From: Limnovirga soli
GTDB taxonomy: Bacteria; Bacteroidota; Bacteroidia; Chitinophagales; Chitinophagaceae
Direction of reading: 5' to 3'
Assembly (NCBI RefSeq): GCF_013106755.1
Contig: NZ_WHPF01000005.1
Location: 62,001-126,000, forward strand
Length of the DNA stretch: 64,000 nt
Shown: positions 16,753 through 25,494 of the stretch, piece after piece
How positions within the stretch are numbered: the first letter of the stretch is position 1
How the letters are laid out: every line of letters begins with the position of its first letter
The notes under the pieces: generated by a model
What the model was told of the DNA's origin: nothing
The model's database searches: none
What the model saw: only the letters and a program-made list of their open reading frames with translations
Program-made: the position numbers and the translations under genes

Positions 16753-17427
16753 ATGAAATCTAAATTTCATTTGTATGATGCATTGGTAATTGCCTGCATT
16801 ATAGTACCATGCCTTTACCTGGCCAGTGTATACGCATCACTGCCAGCCACCGTAGCCACCCATTTTGGTATTGACGGCAAGCCCGATCAAACGGGGGATA
16901 AATCTACCTTATGGTTTGTAGTTTGCCTGCTGGGTGGTGTTAGTATATTTTCGTATTTGCTTATACGCTTTTTGCCAAAAATAGATCCTAAAAAAAACGT
17001 GCAATATTCTACCGCTACCTATAACAAAATTGCTATTGCCGTTGCAGTGCTGGTAAGTGGTATTAGCTGCCTAATAATTAGGGCGGCCCAGGTGGGCCGT
17101 TTTGAAATGGGCAATATGTTGCCTGTTTTACTGGGCGTATTTTTTGCTGTTATGGGCAATCTTATGCATAATATTAAACCCAATTATTTTGTAGGCATAC
17201 GCACACCGTGGACCCTGGAAAGTGAAGAAACCTGGCGCAAAACACACCAGTTAGCTGGTAAAATTTGGTTTTTTGGTGGTTTGCTATTGGCTGCTCTTAG
17301 CTTCTTTCTGCCGGCTGAATATGCATTTTATGTACTAATGGTAACCGTGGCTATTATGGCTTTGATACCCGTTGGCTACTCGTATATATATTTTAAACAA
17401 CTGCAAAAAACAAATCATCCCCAATAA
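16753..17427 (+). CDS. sdpI: SdpI-family membrane protein (DUF1648 + SdpI)
   Basis: A 224-residue protein with about six membrane segments. Near the N-terminus is the DUF1648 signature (LPATVATHFGIDGKPDQTG). The SdpI signature follows in the second half: GNLMHNIKPNYFVGIRTPWT and LESEETWRKTHQLAGK. In Bacillus subtilis SdpI gives immunity to the SDP peptide toxin and recruits SdpR to the membrane. Here the same repressor-SdpI order is conserved, but no SdpC-like toxin or its maturation genes are nearby. The role in this organism is therefore inferred to be envelope-stress or toxin resistance. Confidence 0.85.
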   Translation: MKSKFHLYDALVIACIIVPCLYLASVYASLPATVATHFGIDGKPDQTGDKSTLWFVVCLLGGVSIFSYLLIRFLPKIDPKKNVQYSTATYNKIAIAVAVLVSGISCLIIRAAQVGRFEMGNMLPVLLGVFFAVMGNLMHNIKPNYFVGIRTPWTLESEETWRKTHQLAGKIWFFGGLLLAALSFFLPAEYAFYVLMVTVAIMALIPVGYSYIYFKQLQKTNHPQ

Positions 17428-17448
17428 TTCAGGCGCACAAAATTGTCT

Positions 17449-18264
17449 TTAATCAGCTTGTTTTGCGTGGTGCATTTTTTTTAATTCATCTTTTGCAAGG
17501 CTTATCCATTGCCGCTTATTTTTTAGTTCGGTACGGCTTAACATTTTCTCTTCGGCAGCCATTGTGTTAAATAGTTGGCTGGCCTCGTCGGGCTGCTGAT
17601 TACGTATTAAAAACAGCCCATAATGATATCTGGCCTCAAAATCAGAAAAACGGGCTTTCATGGTTTTAAACTCTTCTTCGGCTGCCGTAATATTATGGCA
17701 ATGTTCTAATGCAATGGCATAGGCAATATGCGCTTTAGACCTGGCAAATTGTGGGCGGGAATATAATTTTTTAGCCAATGGCAAAATGGCTGTATAATCC
17801 TGCTTTATCTGATAGGCCAGAATAAGCTGGTAAATAACATGCTCGTTTTCGGTAAAAGTGCCTGTTAAACTGCTTTCGTACAAGGCAATTGCCTTATCGG
17901 TGGCGCCTGTTGTCAGGTAGGCATCGGCCAGTTGTACCCGATTATTAAAAGTATCGGTAAACGCCAGCTGCGCTTCCAGCTTTTTAATTTGCCCGCCGGG
18001 ATTAATAATACTGCTAACACCCGATTTTACCTGCTGTATATCGCCACCAGAAAACATTTCGGTAAACATATAAGCAATACAACCTATTAATGGCAAAAAA
18101 ACAATAATCCAAATCCATTTTTGTTCCTTGCCCCTGCGTACGCAATGAAATACGCATATAGCCTGTAAAATGAGAATAATATAGTAATAGTTGCCACCAA
18201 AAAACATAGATCCGCTGTTAAATATGATAGAGAAGCCAAAAATAGAGTTATCGCCAAATAGCAA
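17449..18264 (-). CDS. PLDc_N-like membrane domain plus TPR protein
   Basis: A 271-residue protein. The N-terminal part has two membrane segments around the sequence VRRGKEQKWIWIIVFLPLIGC, which resembles the PLDc_N domain found at the front of cardiolipin synthases and in many small membrane proteins. From about residue 95 the protein is alpha-helical with tetratricopeptide-like units (NRVQLADAYLTTGATDKAIALYESSL and similar). The start could also be the ATG at 18207, which removes a 19-residue lead. Function unknown; probably protein-protein contacts at the inner membrane. Convergent with sdpI. Confidence 0.65.
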   Translation of the reverse strand: MLFGDNSIFGFSIIFNSGSMFFGGNYYYIILILQAICVFHCVRRGKEQKWIWIIVFLPLIGCIAYMFTEMFSGGDIQQVKSGVSSIINPGGQIKKLEAQLAFTDTFNNRVQLADAYLTTGATDKAIALYESSLTGTFTENEHVIYQLILAYQIKQDYTAILPLAKKLYSRPQFARSKAHIAYAIALEHCHNITAAEEEFKTMKARFSDFEARYHYGLFLIRNQQPDEASQLFNTMAAEEKMLSRTELKNKRQWISLAKDELKKMHHAKQAD

Positions 18265-18345
18265 CCATTTTATTTAGGTGAAAATGATAGGAATATATAG
18301 TTTGCCATATAAAAGGCAGTGAAAAACAGGGCGTGTCCCTGCGGG

Positions 18346-18415
18346 CCGGGCTTTCCGCTGCAAGTCCTCGGCCCGCCGTTGCCGGACGTGCCTGCGGGCT
18401 TTACGCTGCAATCCC
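18346..18415 (+). repeat. GC-rich two-module repeat, copy A
   Basis: CCGGGCTTTCCGCTGCAAGT CCTC is followed after about 24 nt by GCGGGCTTTACGCTGCAATC CC. The same two modules in the same order occur on the opposite strand at 60525-60586, with the middle replaced. The block is far richer in GC than its surroundings. It lies in the 330-base divergent gap 18265-18594. Confidence 0.7.
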
Positions 18416-18493
18416 TCACGCAAATAGTGGCCAGCCATAACAGCAAATACTAACCTGCCAAAGGCTTTACATTTGGCTGCATACAGTTATACA

Positions 18494-18541
18494 GTACAAG
18501 AGTGCGACGCAAGCGGTGCTGATAGCAGTGCATTGGCTGGC
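18494..18541 (-). repeat. TGCGACGCAA-family repeat copy
   Basis: GTACAAGAGTGCGACGCAAG CGG (18494-18516), with a degenerate GGCTGGC in place of GCCGGGC at about 18535. It points toward gatB. Confidence 0.8.
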
Positions 18542-18577
18542 TACAAAAAATAAAATTTCTATAACAGCCCATCAGGT

Positions 18578-18585
18578 TATTTTTG
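18578..18585 (+). promoter_or_regulatory. -7 box TATTTTTG of gatB
   Basis: An exact TAnnTTTG match that ends 9 nt before the ATG at 18595, so the leader would be a few nt at most. It also argues against the upstream TTG at 18583, which lies inside the box. Confidence 0.5.
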
Positions 18586-18594
18586 CAGCTGTTT

Positions 18595-20049
18595 ATGAAT
18601 ATGACTGCTGATAAATACGAAGTGGTAATAGGTTTAGAAGTACATGCCCAGCTGGCTACAGCAAGTAAATTGTTTTGTGGCGATAGTATTGCTTTTGGTG
18701 CAGCACCTAATACACATGTTAGCCCGGTAACATTAGGCCACCCCGGCACATTGCCCAAAACCAATAAAAAAGCGGTTGAATACGCTATTAAAATGGGTAT
18801 TGCCTGCAATTGCGAAATTGAGCGCTACAATTATTTTGCCCGCAAAAACTATTTTTATCCTGATTTACCCAAGGGATATCAGGTATCGCAACATACAACG
18901 CCTATTTGCAAGGGTGGCTATATAACCATTAAAACCGAAAATGGTGGTACCAGAAATGTACAGTTAAACCGCATTCACATGGAAGAAGATGCCGGCAAAA
19001 GCATTCATACCATGGATGATGAGTATACCTATGTAGATTATAACCGTGCCGGTACCCCCCTTATTGAAATTGTTACTGAACCAGATTTACATAGCGCCGA
19101 AGAGGCTTACCAATATGTTACCGAAGTACGCAGATTGGTGCAATGGATTGGTGTTTGTGATGGCAATATGGAAGAAGGCAGCCTGCGTTGCGATGCCAAT
19201 GTATCTATCCGTTTGAAAGGAGAAACTGAATTAGGTACCAAGGTAGAAGTAAAGAACCTGAATTCTATTCGTAATGTAAAACATGCCATACAGTACGAAG
19301 TTGAAAGAATGATACAAATGGCAGAAGCCGGGGAAAGAATAATACAACAAACCCGCAGCTTTGATGCCGATACAGATACAACTTTTTCTATTCGCGATAA
19401 GGAAGAAGCCAACGATTACCGCTATTTTGCCGAGCCCGACCTGGCACCTTTTATTTTAAGCGATACTTTTATTGAATCCGTTCAAAAAAGTTTACCAGCA
19501 TTGCCACAGGCTTTACAACATAAATACCAAAATGCATTAGGGCTTAGTGAATATGATGCTGCACAGCTTTGTATGGATAAAGCCACCACCGAATACTTTG
19601 ATGGCACACTTGCTTTTACAAAAAACTACAAAGCTGTTGCTAACTGGATAAACGGGCCTGTAAAATCTTATTTAAACGAGCATAAAATACTATTAGAGCA
19701 ATTTGGATTAAGTGCACAACAATTGGCTGGCATTATTGAATTGGTGGAAGGTGGTAAGGTTAATTTTTCAGTAGCTTCTACTAAAATATTACCGGTTTTG
19801 GCGGCAGAGTCCAACAGCAATGCAGCAGATATTGCCAGCCGCCTAAATCTTTTACAGGTTAGCGATACCAATGAACTGGAAGCATGGGTAGAACAAGCAT
19901 TAGAAAATATGCCCGATAAAGTGAAGGAATACCAAAAAGGTAAAAAAGGATTGATTGGCCTGTTTGTGGGTGAGGTGAAAAAGCTTAGCAAAGGCAAAGC
20001 CGACCCAAAAGTGGTTACCACTTTACTGGAACAAAAACTGAATAAATAA
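18595..20049 (+). CDS. gatB: Asp/Glu-tRNA amidotransferase subunit B
   Basis: GatB is the kinase/transamidation subunit that converts Glu-tRNA(Gln) (and Asp-tRNA(Asn)) to the amidated form. From the ATG at 18595 it has 484 residues. Family landmarks are YEVVIGLEVHAQL at the start, FARKNYFYPDLPKGYQ, NRIHMEEDAGKSIH, DYNRAGTPLIEIVTEPD and GNMEEGSLRCDANVS. The C-terminal YqeY-like tail is present (KGLIGLFVGEVKKLSKGKADP). The ATG at 18601 is also possible. gatA and gatC are not in the window, so the subunit genes are scattered. A TlpA-type gene follows after 16 bp. Confidence 0.96.
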   Translation: MNMTADKYEVVIGLEVHAQLATASKLFCGDSIAFGAAPNTHVSPVTLGHPGTLPKTNKKAVEYAIKMGIACNCEIERYNYFARKNYFYPDLPKGYQVSQHTTPICKGGYITIKTENGGTRNVQLNRIHMEEDAGKSIHTMDDEYTYVDYNRAGTPLIEIVTEPDLHSAEEAYQYVTEVRRLVQWIGVCDGNMEEGSLRCDANVSIRLKGETELGTKVEVKNLNSIRNVKHAIQYEVERMIQMAEAGERIIQQTRSFDADTDTTFSIRDKEEANDYRYFAEPDLAPFILSDTFIESVQKSLPALPQALQHKYQNALGLSEYDAAQLCMDKATTEYFDGTLAFTKNYKAVANWINGPVKSYLNEHKILLEQFGLSAQQLAGIIELVEGGKVNFSVASTKILPVLAAESNSNAADIASRLNLLQVSDTNELEAWVEQALENMPDKVKEYQKGKKGLIGLFVGEVKKLSKGKADPKVVTTLLEQKLNK

Positions 20050-20065
20050 TTTACAAAAAACGACC

Positions 20066-21232
20066 ATGCGTATAAGAACGGCATTTGTAGTATTGGCTTT
20101 TATAATGGCAGCCTCCTGCACCCAAAGTGGAGATGCCAACCAGTTTACAGTAAGTGGTAAAATTGATAATGCACCTGCAAAAAACTTATATCTGGAGCAG
20201 GTTAGTTACGATAATTCAGGGCAAAAAGTGATTGATTCTGTTACCATTGCAGCAGATGGCAGTTATAGTTTAAAAGGTATTGCAAAAGAACAAAGCCTGT
20301 ACCTGCTAACCATTAACCATAATTCATTTGCCGTTTTTATTAATGATGCCAGTGATATTAAAATTAGTACCGACTTACAGAGAGATTTACGCACCCCCTA
20401 CATTAGTAATAGCGATGCTACCAAAAGCATTTATGGCTTTTTAAACACTTTTAGGGAGAAAGATTCGATATTGGCCGTTATATTTAACCAAATGGACTCG
20501 TTGTATAAACTTAACCCAAATGATAGTACTATTCTGATGTTGCAGGCTGATGGCACACAGGTAATGCAATCATTGAATGCCTATATGCGCAAGTATGTTG
20601 GTGAATCAAAATATCCTGCTGCTATATTTTATGCTTTAAATATTGCTGCTTCTAAAAAAGTAATGCCTTTAAAAGAAATTGATTCTCTGGCCCAGCAAGC
20701 AATTATAACTTTTAAAGAACATGCAGGCTTAGCAGCTTTTAAAGCTTTGCTTACACAGGCTGTTGCAGCCAATAATTCATCCAGCAATGCCAATAGCCAA
20801 CAGGCAGCTTACCCCTTATTAAACCAACAGGCACCAGAGCTTACCATGACTGATATAAATGGTAAAACGGTAAGTATAAGCAGTTATAAAGGAAAGTATG
20901 TATTGGTAGATTTTTGGGCCAGCTGGTGTGGACCCTGCCGCGCTGAGAACCCTAATGTGGTGAAAGCCTACAATACTTTTAAAAATAAAAACTTTACCAT
21001 TTTAGGCGTTTCTTTAGATACAGATAAAGCCGCCTGGCAGGCAGCGATTCAAAAAGATGGATTGGCCTGGAATCATATGAGCGATTTGAAAGAATGGGAA
21101 AGCGTGGCTCCGCAGTTATATTATTTTAATGCTATACCCTTTAATGTGTTGATTGATCCTACAGGGAAAGTTATAGCTTCTTCATTAAGGGGGCCTGCAC
21201 TGGAACAAAAGCTGGCCGAGGTATTACAATAA
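20066..21232 (+). CDS. DUF4369 + TlpA thioredoxin lipoprotein
   Basis: A 388-residue exported protein. The lipobox cysteine is near residue 18 (FIMAASC). The N-terminal half is a DUF4369 domain (FTVSGKIDNAPAKNLYLEQV), and the C-terminal part, from about residue 240, is a TlpA/ResA-type thioredoxin domain with VLVDFWASWCGPCRAENPNV (redox CGPC). A C-terminal loop contains the usual IDPTGKVIASSLRG. Proteins of this architecture are abundant in Bacteroidota envelopes, with a presumed role in thiol reduction of exported proteins or cytochrome maturation. The specific client is unknown. It lies 16 bp after gatB. Confidence 0.88.
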   Translation: MRIRTAFVVLAFIMAASCTQSGDANQFTVSGKIDNAPAKNLYLEQVSYDNSGQKVIDSVTIAADGSYSLKGIAKEQSLYLLTINHNSFAVFINDASDIKISTDLQRDLRTPYISNSDATKSIYGFLNTFREKDSILAVIFNQMDSLYKLNPNDSTILMLQADGTQVMQSLNAYMRKYVGESKYPAAIFYALNIAASKKVMPLKEIDSLAQQAIITFKEHAGLAAFKALLTQAVAANNSSSNANSQQAAYPLLNQQAPELTMTDINGKTVSISSYKGKYVLVDFWASWCGPCRAENPNVVKAYNTFKNKNFTILGVSLDTDKAAWQAAIQKDGLAWNHMSDLKEWESVAPQLYYFNAIPFNVLIDPTGKVIASSLRGPALEQKLAEVLQ

Positions 21233-21289
21233 GCGTTTTTTACTATTTGCCAGGTACTAATTATTTTCTTAGCTGCCTATTGTTTTACA

Positions 21290-21310
21290 GTACAAGTGTG
21301 CGACGCAAGG
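21290..21310 (-). repeat. TGCGACGCAA-family repeat copy (short)
   Basis: GTACAAGTGTGCGACGCAAG G between the TlpA-type gene and tRNA-Leu. The AAGTAAAGC tail and GCCGGGC end are not recognisable, so this is a partial copy. Confidence 0.7.
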
Positions 21311-21378
21311 ATGTTGCTTGTTGTGCAAAATGATGGGCCAAAAAAAATCCTTCCCGTATAAACCAGAAAGGATTGCAG

Positions 21379-21462
21379 TGCGGAAGAGGAGATTCGAACT
21401 CCCACGCCAGTTACGGCGCTACCACCTCAAAGTAGTGCGTCTACCAATTTCGCCACCTCCGC
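21379..21462 (-). tRNA. tRNA-Leu (anticodon GAG)
   Basis: Read on the - strand, an 84-nt type II tRNA. The acceptor stem GCGGAGG pairs with CTTCCGC (one G-T) and has discriminator A; CCA is not encoded. The anticodon arm is CTACT-TTGAGGT-GGTAG with GAG in the loop, the long variable arm is CGCC-GTAACT-GGCG, and the T arm has GAGTTCGAATCTC. A TACATTTG -7 box lies 13 nt upstream. Confidence 0.95.
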
Positions 21463-21475
21463 ATCTTTGGGAATG

Positions 21476-21483
21476 CAAATGTA
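21476..21483 (-). promoter_or_regulatory. Promoter of tRNA-Leu (TTG-N20-TACATTTG)
   Basis: The - strand carries TACATTTG at 21483-21476, 13 nt before the mature tRNA 5' end, and a TTG at 21506-21504 exactly 20 nt upstream of it. This fits the Bacteroidota -33/-7 promoter and supports the other TAnnTTTG calls in the window. Confidence 0.65.
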
Positions 21484-21509
21484 TAGGTTTAGGGGAAATG
21501 TTGCAACTG

Positions 21510-22676
21510 TTAACCCTTGTTTAGTTCTATTCTAAAAGTGGTTCCTTTACCCAGCTCTGTATACTTTATATAGATATGCCCTTTGTGGTATTGCTCTACG
21601 ATTCTTTTGGTAAGTGTTAACCCCAGTCCCCACCCACGTTTTTTGGTAGTAAAACCGGGTTTAAATACGTTGGGCAGGTTGGCTTTTGCAATACCTTTTC
21701 CTGTGTCTGTCACCTCGATGATGACTTGCGTAATATTATCGTGCAACTGAACCGTTATTGTACCATGGCCTTCCATGGCATCGAGTGCATTTTTGAGGAG
21801 GTTTTCTATTACCCAATCGAACAATGGCGGAGAAATCATGGCGGTAAGTTCTTCGTTTTGAGGCTTTGTAATAATAAAATCTATTTTATTACCGGCCCGC
21901 TTTTTCATGTAATCTACCATATTACTTACCTGTAATATAATATTGGTTTCTTCCAAATGCGGCTGGCTGCCTATTTTACCAAAACGATCGGAAATAAGTT
22001 CGAGGCGGTTTACATCTTTTTCAATTTCGGTAACCATAGACTCGGTACCGGTTATATCGCGCAGTACTTCTACCCAACCTTTTAAACTGGTTACCGGTGT
22101 ACCCAATTGATGGGCCGTTTCTTTAGCCATACCGGCCCATAACTGATTTTGTGTGCTGTTAAATGCTGATTTTTGGGCAATAACGGTTATAACAATAAAT
22201 AGCCCAACTACTATTAGCTGTACAATGGGATAGTACTTTACTTCCTGTTGTAAAACACTATCGCCATAATAGTATTTATTTACTGCAATGGTTTTATTGC
22301 CTATTGTAAATGGCACCACAATTGGTTTATGCTGATGTTTGAATTCTTTTAATTTTTTGCGCAGATAGGTAGAATCCGTTTTAATTTTATTGCTATCAAG
22401 GTTTACACAGTTACCGGGATTTATCTTATCATTTTCGTCTGTTTCAATAATGGGAATTTCTTTGTTTTCTGATGAAATTTTTGCAGCAAGGTTAAAGCTG
22501 GCCTGGTCTGTGGCCGTTACAATGGTTTTTTGGGCTTCAATCCATATTTCTACTTTGTTTTTCTCATCGGCCGCAATTTTACGGGATAAATATTGGGAGT
22601 AAAATATAGTAGCGGTAACAATTGCCACTGCTACAAGAAATAAAACAGTTTTACCATTTAACCATTGTTGAATCAT
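21510..22676 (-). CDS. Sensor histidine kinase
   Basis: The start at 22676 (MIQQWLNGKTVLFLVAVAIV) gives 388 residues; 13 extra upstream codons are possible but unlikely. Two membrane segments (about residues 9-29 and 150-168) enclose a periplasmic sensor region of about 120 residues. The dimerisation box is KETAHQLGTPVTSLKGW with His189. N box NLLKNALDAMEG, G1 DTGKGIA and G2 GWGLGLTLTKRIVE complete the HATPase domain. No response-regulator gene adjoins it, so the partner is elsewhere. The signal is unknown. Confidence 0.88.
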   Translation of the reverse strand: MIQQWLNGKTVLFLVAVAIVTATIFYSQYLSRKIAADEKNKVEIWIEAQKTIVTATDQASFNLAAKISSENKEIPIIETDENDKINPGNCVNLDSNKIKTDSTYLRKKLKEFKHQHKPIVVPFTIGNKTIAVNKYYYGDSVLQQEVKYYPIVQLIVVGLFIVITVIAQKSAFNSTQNQLWAGMAKETAHQLGTPVTSLKGWVEVLRDITGTESMVTEIEKDVNRLELISDRFGKIGSQPHLEETNIILQVSNMVDYMKKRAGNKIDFIITKPQNEELTAMISPPLFDWVIENLLKNALDAMEGHGTITVQLHDNITQVIIEVTDTGKGIAKANLPNVFKPGFTTKKRGWGLGLTLTKRIVEQYHKGHIYIKYTELGKGTTFRIELNKG

Positions 22677-22714
22677 ACTTCTAAAATAGACAATGTTTAT
22701 ATGCCATAAAAACA

Positions 22715-22744
22715 AAACCCCGCATAAATACGGGGTTTGTTTTT
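22715..22744 (-). terminator. Rho-independent terminator
   Basis: AAACCCCG (22715-22722) and CGGGGTTT (22731-22738) form an 8-bp stem with an 8-nt loop, flanked by A and T runs. It lies about 35 nt after the stop of the coiled-coil gene at 22779 and before the kinase start. Confidence 0.7.
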
Positions 22745-22778
22745 CTTAAGACCTGAACCTATGCAGATTATAGAGGTA

Positions 22779-23771
22779 TTAACCAAATAATCCACCTTTC
22801 TTTAAATCCTTTGTACCTGAGCCTATTTTATAGCCATTCTGGTATATTTCAATTTTGTAATTACCTGTTTGGTATTTGCCACCCTCTGGTTTCCAATCGA
22901 AACTTACGGGTGTACGAACGCCTTGTTCGTATTTAACATCCATTTTACTGGTATATACTTTTTCGCCTTCATCCCTTGTTTGAAAACTGCCACTGCCATT
23001 GGATGGAATGGTAATTGGTTTACCATCGGGTGCATATACACATACATATAATTGCTTATTTCCACTTGGCGCTATCCTGTTTTCGTCAAGATCGAAAGAA
23101 ATTCTAAACACGTCTACCTTTTTAGCTGTAGAGGTAGATTTTTCCTTGCCACTACCCTTTACATCTATACCGGTAATATTAATATTGGAAGCATGCAGGG
23201 TAGAGCCAATATCTTCCACACGGGCTTTTTCTGCCTGGGTGTTGGCCAGATTTTTTTCAACTACTTTTTTCTGCGATACAATGGTATCTCTTTCTGTACT
23301 TAGGTTTTGGTTAGCAACGGTCAGCTGTTGATTTTCTACTTTTAATTGTTCTATCTGTGTAAGCAGGTCATTAATTTTTCCATTTAATTCACCAATCATA
23401 GATCTTGTTTTGGCAAGGTCTGCATTTTTCTTACCCAGTTCACTTTTAATCTGCGCTTTCATACGGTCAATTTCGTTTTTGCGCTCTGCAAGCTCTCCTG
23501 TAAGTTCAGCATTAGAGCCTGATAGTGAATCCATTCTTGCCAATGCATCATTATACTCCTGCTGTATGGCATTTCGTGAAGAATCTACATTGGAATAATC
23601 TGTTTGTAATTGTGTAATTGTTTCTTTAGATTTACCCTTATCATAAATTATATACCCCCAGGTTAGTACCAGGGCAGCAATTAAAATACCATAGATAAGT
23701 TTTCTGTTGTCTTTGGGTGTTTGTTGCGGGGTTGTGGTACCGCCTGTGCTTGGATAGTTAGAATAGCTCAT
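22779..23771 (-). CDS. Single-pass coiled-coil membrane protein of unknown function
   Basis: I do not recognise a named family. The 330-residue protein has a polar Ser/Thr/Pro-rich N-terminus (about 24 residues), one membrane segment (LIYGILIAALVLTWGYIIYD), then a long coiled coil from about residue 50 to 190 (SRNAIQQEYNDALARMDSLS and onward). The C-terminal 140 residues are beta-rich (VFRISFDLDENRIAP, QLYVCVYAPDGKPI, YKIEIYQNGYKIGSG). It is probably anchored with the C-terminal domain outside the cytoplasm. The gene ends in a strong terminator and is divergent from the exonuclease gene. Confidence 0.75.
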   Translation of the reverse strand: MSYSNYPSTGGTTTPQQTPKDNRKLIYGILIAALVLTWGYIIYDKGKSKETITQLQTDYSNVDSSRNAIQQEYNDALARMDSLSGSNAELTGELAERKNEIDRMKAQIKSELGKKNADLAKTRSMIGELNGKINDLLTQIEQLKVENQQLTVANQNLSTERDTIVSQKKVVEKNLANTQAEKARVEDIGSTLHASNINITGIDVKGSGKEKSTSTAKKVDVFRISFDLDENRIAPSGNKQLYVCVYAPDGKPITIPSNGSGSFQTRDEGEKVYTSKMDVKYEQGVRTPVSFDWKPEGGKYQTGNYKIEIYQNGYKIGSGTKDLKKGGLFG

Positions 23772-23800
23772 AAAATTATTTTTTAACGAATGCTAGCAAT

Positions 23801-24532
23801 GTGATGAATAATAACCCTTCAATTTACGATTTACTGATGATTGATATTGAAACCGTTCCACAATATCCGGATTATGCGCAGTTACCCGATACATGGAAAG
23901 ACCTCTGGTGGCAGAAGATTTCCAAAACCGTGCCAGAAAATACAACACCCCAGGAATCGTACACCCAAAAAGCCGGAATATTGGCCGAGTTTGGTAAAGT
24001 AATTTGTATAAGTACCGGCTTTTTTACACACGACGAAAACAAAGGACTTACCCTACGCATTAAAAGCATATTTGGCCACGATGAAAAAGAGGTACTGGCA
24101 TCGTTTACCGAGCTTATAGACAAACTGCATAAGCACAATAAAAATTTTGAATTTGCCGGCCACAACATACGCGAATTTGATATACCCTACCTATGCCGTA
24201 GAATGTTAATTAACCATATGCAATTACCCAACTGCATGCAATTACAAGGTGCCAAACCATGGGATGTAAAAATGGTAGATACCCTGCAGTGGTGGAAATT
24301 TGGCGATTATAAAAATTATATTTCTCTTAACTTACTGGCTAACGTTTTAGATATTCCCACCTCTAAAACTGATATTGATGGCAGCAAGGTACAACAGGTG
24401 TACTATCAGGAAAATAACCTGCCCCGTATAGTAGAATATTGCCAGCGCGATGTAGTGGTGGTGGCCAATGTGGTACTTCGTTTCAGACATATGCCACTGT
24501 TAAACAGCGATAATATTATTGTTGTAGCCTAA
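23801..24532 (+). CDS. Predicted 3'-5' exonuclease (PolB-like RNase H fold)
   Basis: A 243-residue protein of the PolB-like predicted 3'-5' exonuclease family. The DEDD-type residues are visible: LLMIDIETVPQYPDY (Asp, Glu), AGHNIREFDIPYLCRR (Asp) and IVEYCQRDVVVVANV (Asp). LNLLANVLDIPTSKTDIDG is also conserved in the family. The nucleic-acid substrate is not known; it lacks a polymerase domain. The second codon is also ATG. It stands alone and is divergent from the coiled-coil gene by 29 bp. Confidence 0.87.
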   Translation: MMNNNPSIYDLLMIDIETVPQYPDYAQLPDTWKDLWWQKISKTVPENTTPQESYTQKAGILAEFGKVICISTGFFTHDENKGLTLRIKSIFGHDEKEVLASFTELIDKLHKHNKNFEFAGHNIREFDIPYLCRRMLINHMQLPNCMQLQGAKPWDVKMVDTLQWWKFGDYKNYISLNLLANVLDIPTSKTDIDGSKVQQVYYQENNLPRIVEYCQRDVVVVANVVLRFRHMPLLNSDNIIVVA

Positions 24533-24553
24533 TAAAACAACCGCTATTTTGTA

Positions 24554-24811
24554 CCCGGCAGCCTGTACCAATAGCAGCTTTACTTGCGTCGCACACTTAT
24601 ACGGTTGCCTATAGGGCAGCAGTAAAAATCAAAATGCACGGGAAGCATAATGTCTGGTAAAAAAAAATTGTGCTTATCTAACATCGGTAACCGGGGAATT
24701 TACCTGTTGCCTATTCATACCATATATTCCTAATTACCTGCTGCCAAAACATCCCGGCGCACAAGAGTGCGACGCAAGTAAAGCTGAACAGATCATCAAT
24801 TAGCCGGGCTC
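24554..24811. repeat. Facing pair of TGCGACGCAA-family repeats
   Basis: Left half: CCCGGC (24554-24559), then TTTACTTGCGTCGCACACTT ATACGG (24579-24604). Right half: ACAAGAGTGCGACGCAAGTA AAGC (24761-24784), then GCCGGGCTC (24803-24811) followed by an A-run. Together they fill the gap between two convergent genes, with their outer ends 21 and 8 bp from the two stop codons. Confidence 0.9.
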
Positions 24812-24819
24812 AAAAAAAA

Positions 24820-25476
24820 TCAGGTACCTGCCCAATAACCAATTAACTGGCATAGAATACCCAGTATCAGTCCGGCATAAATTTGCAGGTTATTATGGTG
24901 GCCTAATAATAGCCTGGCGGTACAAACCAGGCCCGCCAATAATACCATAATGGTAATATCTGTACCCAGATATACGCCATAATAAAAGCCGGTAATAATT
25001 ACAAAAGCCAGCGCACCGCCTATACCCATGGCATGCATACTTATTTTAAAAAAGCTGTTAAGTATTAAGGCAAAAATGGTGCTGGTAAATATGCCAAAGA
25101 AAAAGAATTTTAGCACAATGGGCTGATCAGTAAAATTGCGGCTCAGGTACCACATCCACCAATAAAAAATCATGGTAATAATGTAGGGGGCAATTCTTTC
25201 TTTTTGTGTTTTTAAAAAAATATTGTCAATAAATTTTAAGCGCCACAATAAAAAAACCGAGAAGGCTGGGAAAAAAGCCGTCATCCAAAAAACGGTTATT
25301 TTACGGGCAAATAAGGTTAATGGCGTAATGCCCGCAAACTCAAAAGGTAACCGAAGTAATACCCAGAAAAAAATATAAGTAGGTAAAAATAAAGGGTGAA
25401 ACAGGTAAGAAACCAGTTTGGCAACTGCCTTTAAAGCGGCTGGTTGCTGTGTACTTTGTGCGGTTGGTTGCTGCAT
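24820..25476 (-). CDS. Polytopic membrane protein, PAP2-like pattern
   Basis: A 218-residue protein with about six membrane segments. KTQKERIAPYI, SMHAMGIGG and ARLLLGHHNNLQIYAG sit where the three phosphatase motifs of PAP2 (phosphatidate phosphatase-like) enzymes occur (KxxxxxRP, PSxH, SRxxxxxHxxxD), but each is altered. It may be a divergent or inactive PAP2 relative. It is the gene after rpoN on the same strand (18-bp gap), probably co-transcribed. I am unsure of the enzymatic function. Confidence 0.6.
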   Translation of the reverse strand: MQQPTAQSTQQPAALKAVAKLVSYLFHPLFLPTYIFFWVLLRLPFEFAGITPLTLFARKITVFWMTAFFPAFSVFLLWRLKFIDNIFLKTQKERIAPYIITMIFYWWMWYLSRNFTDQPIVLKFFFFGIFTSTIFALILNSFFKISMHAMGIGGALAFVIITGFYYGVYLGTDITIMVLLAGLVCTARLLLGHHNNLQIYAGLILGILCQLIGYWAGT

Positions 25477-25494
25477 AATAAATGGTTACCAGTG

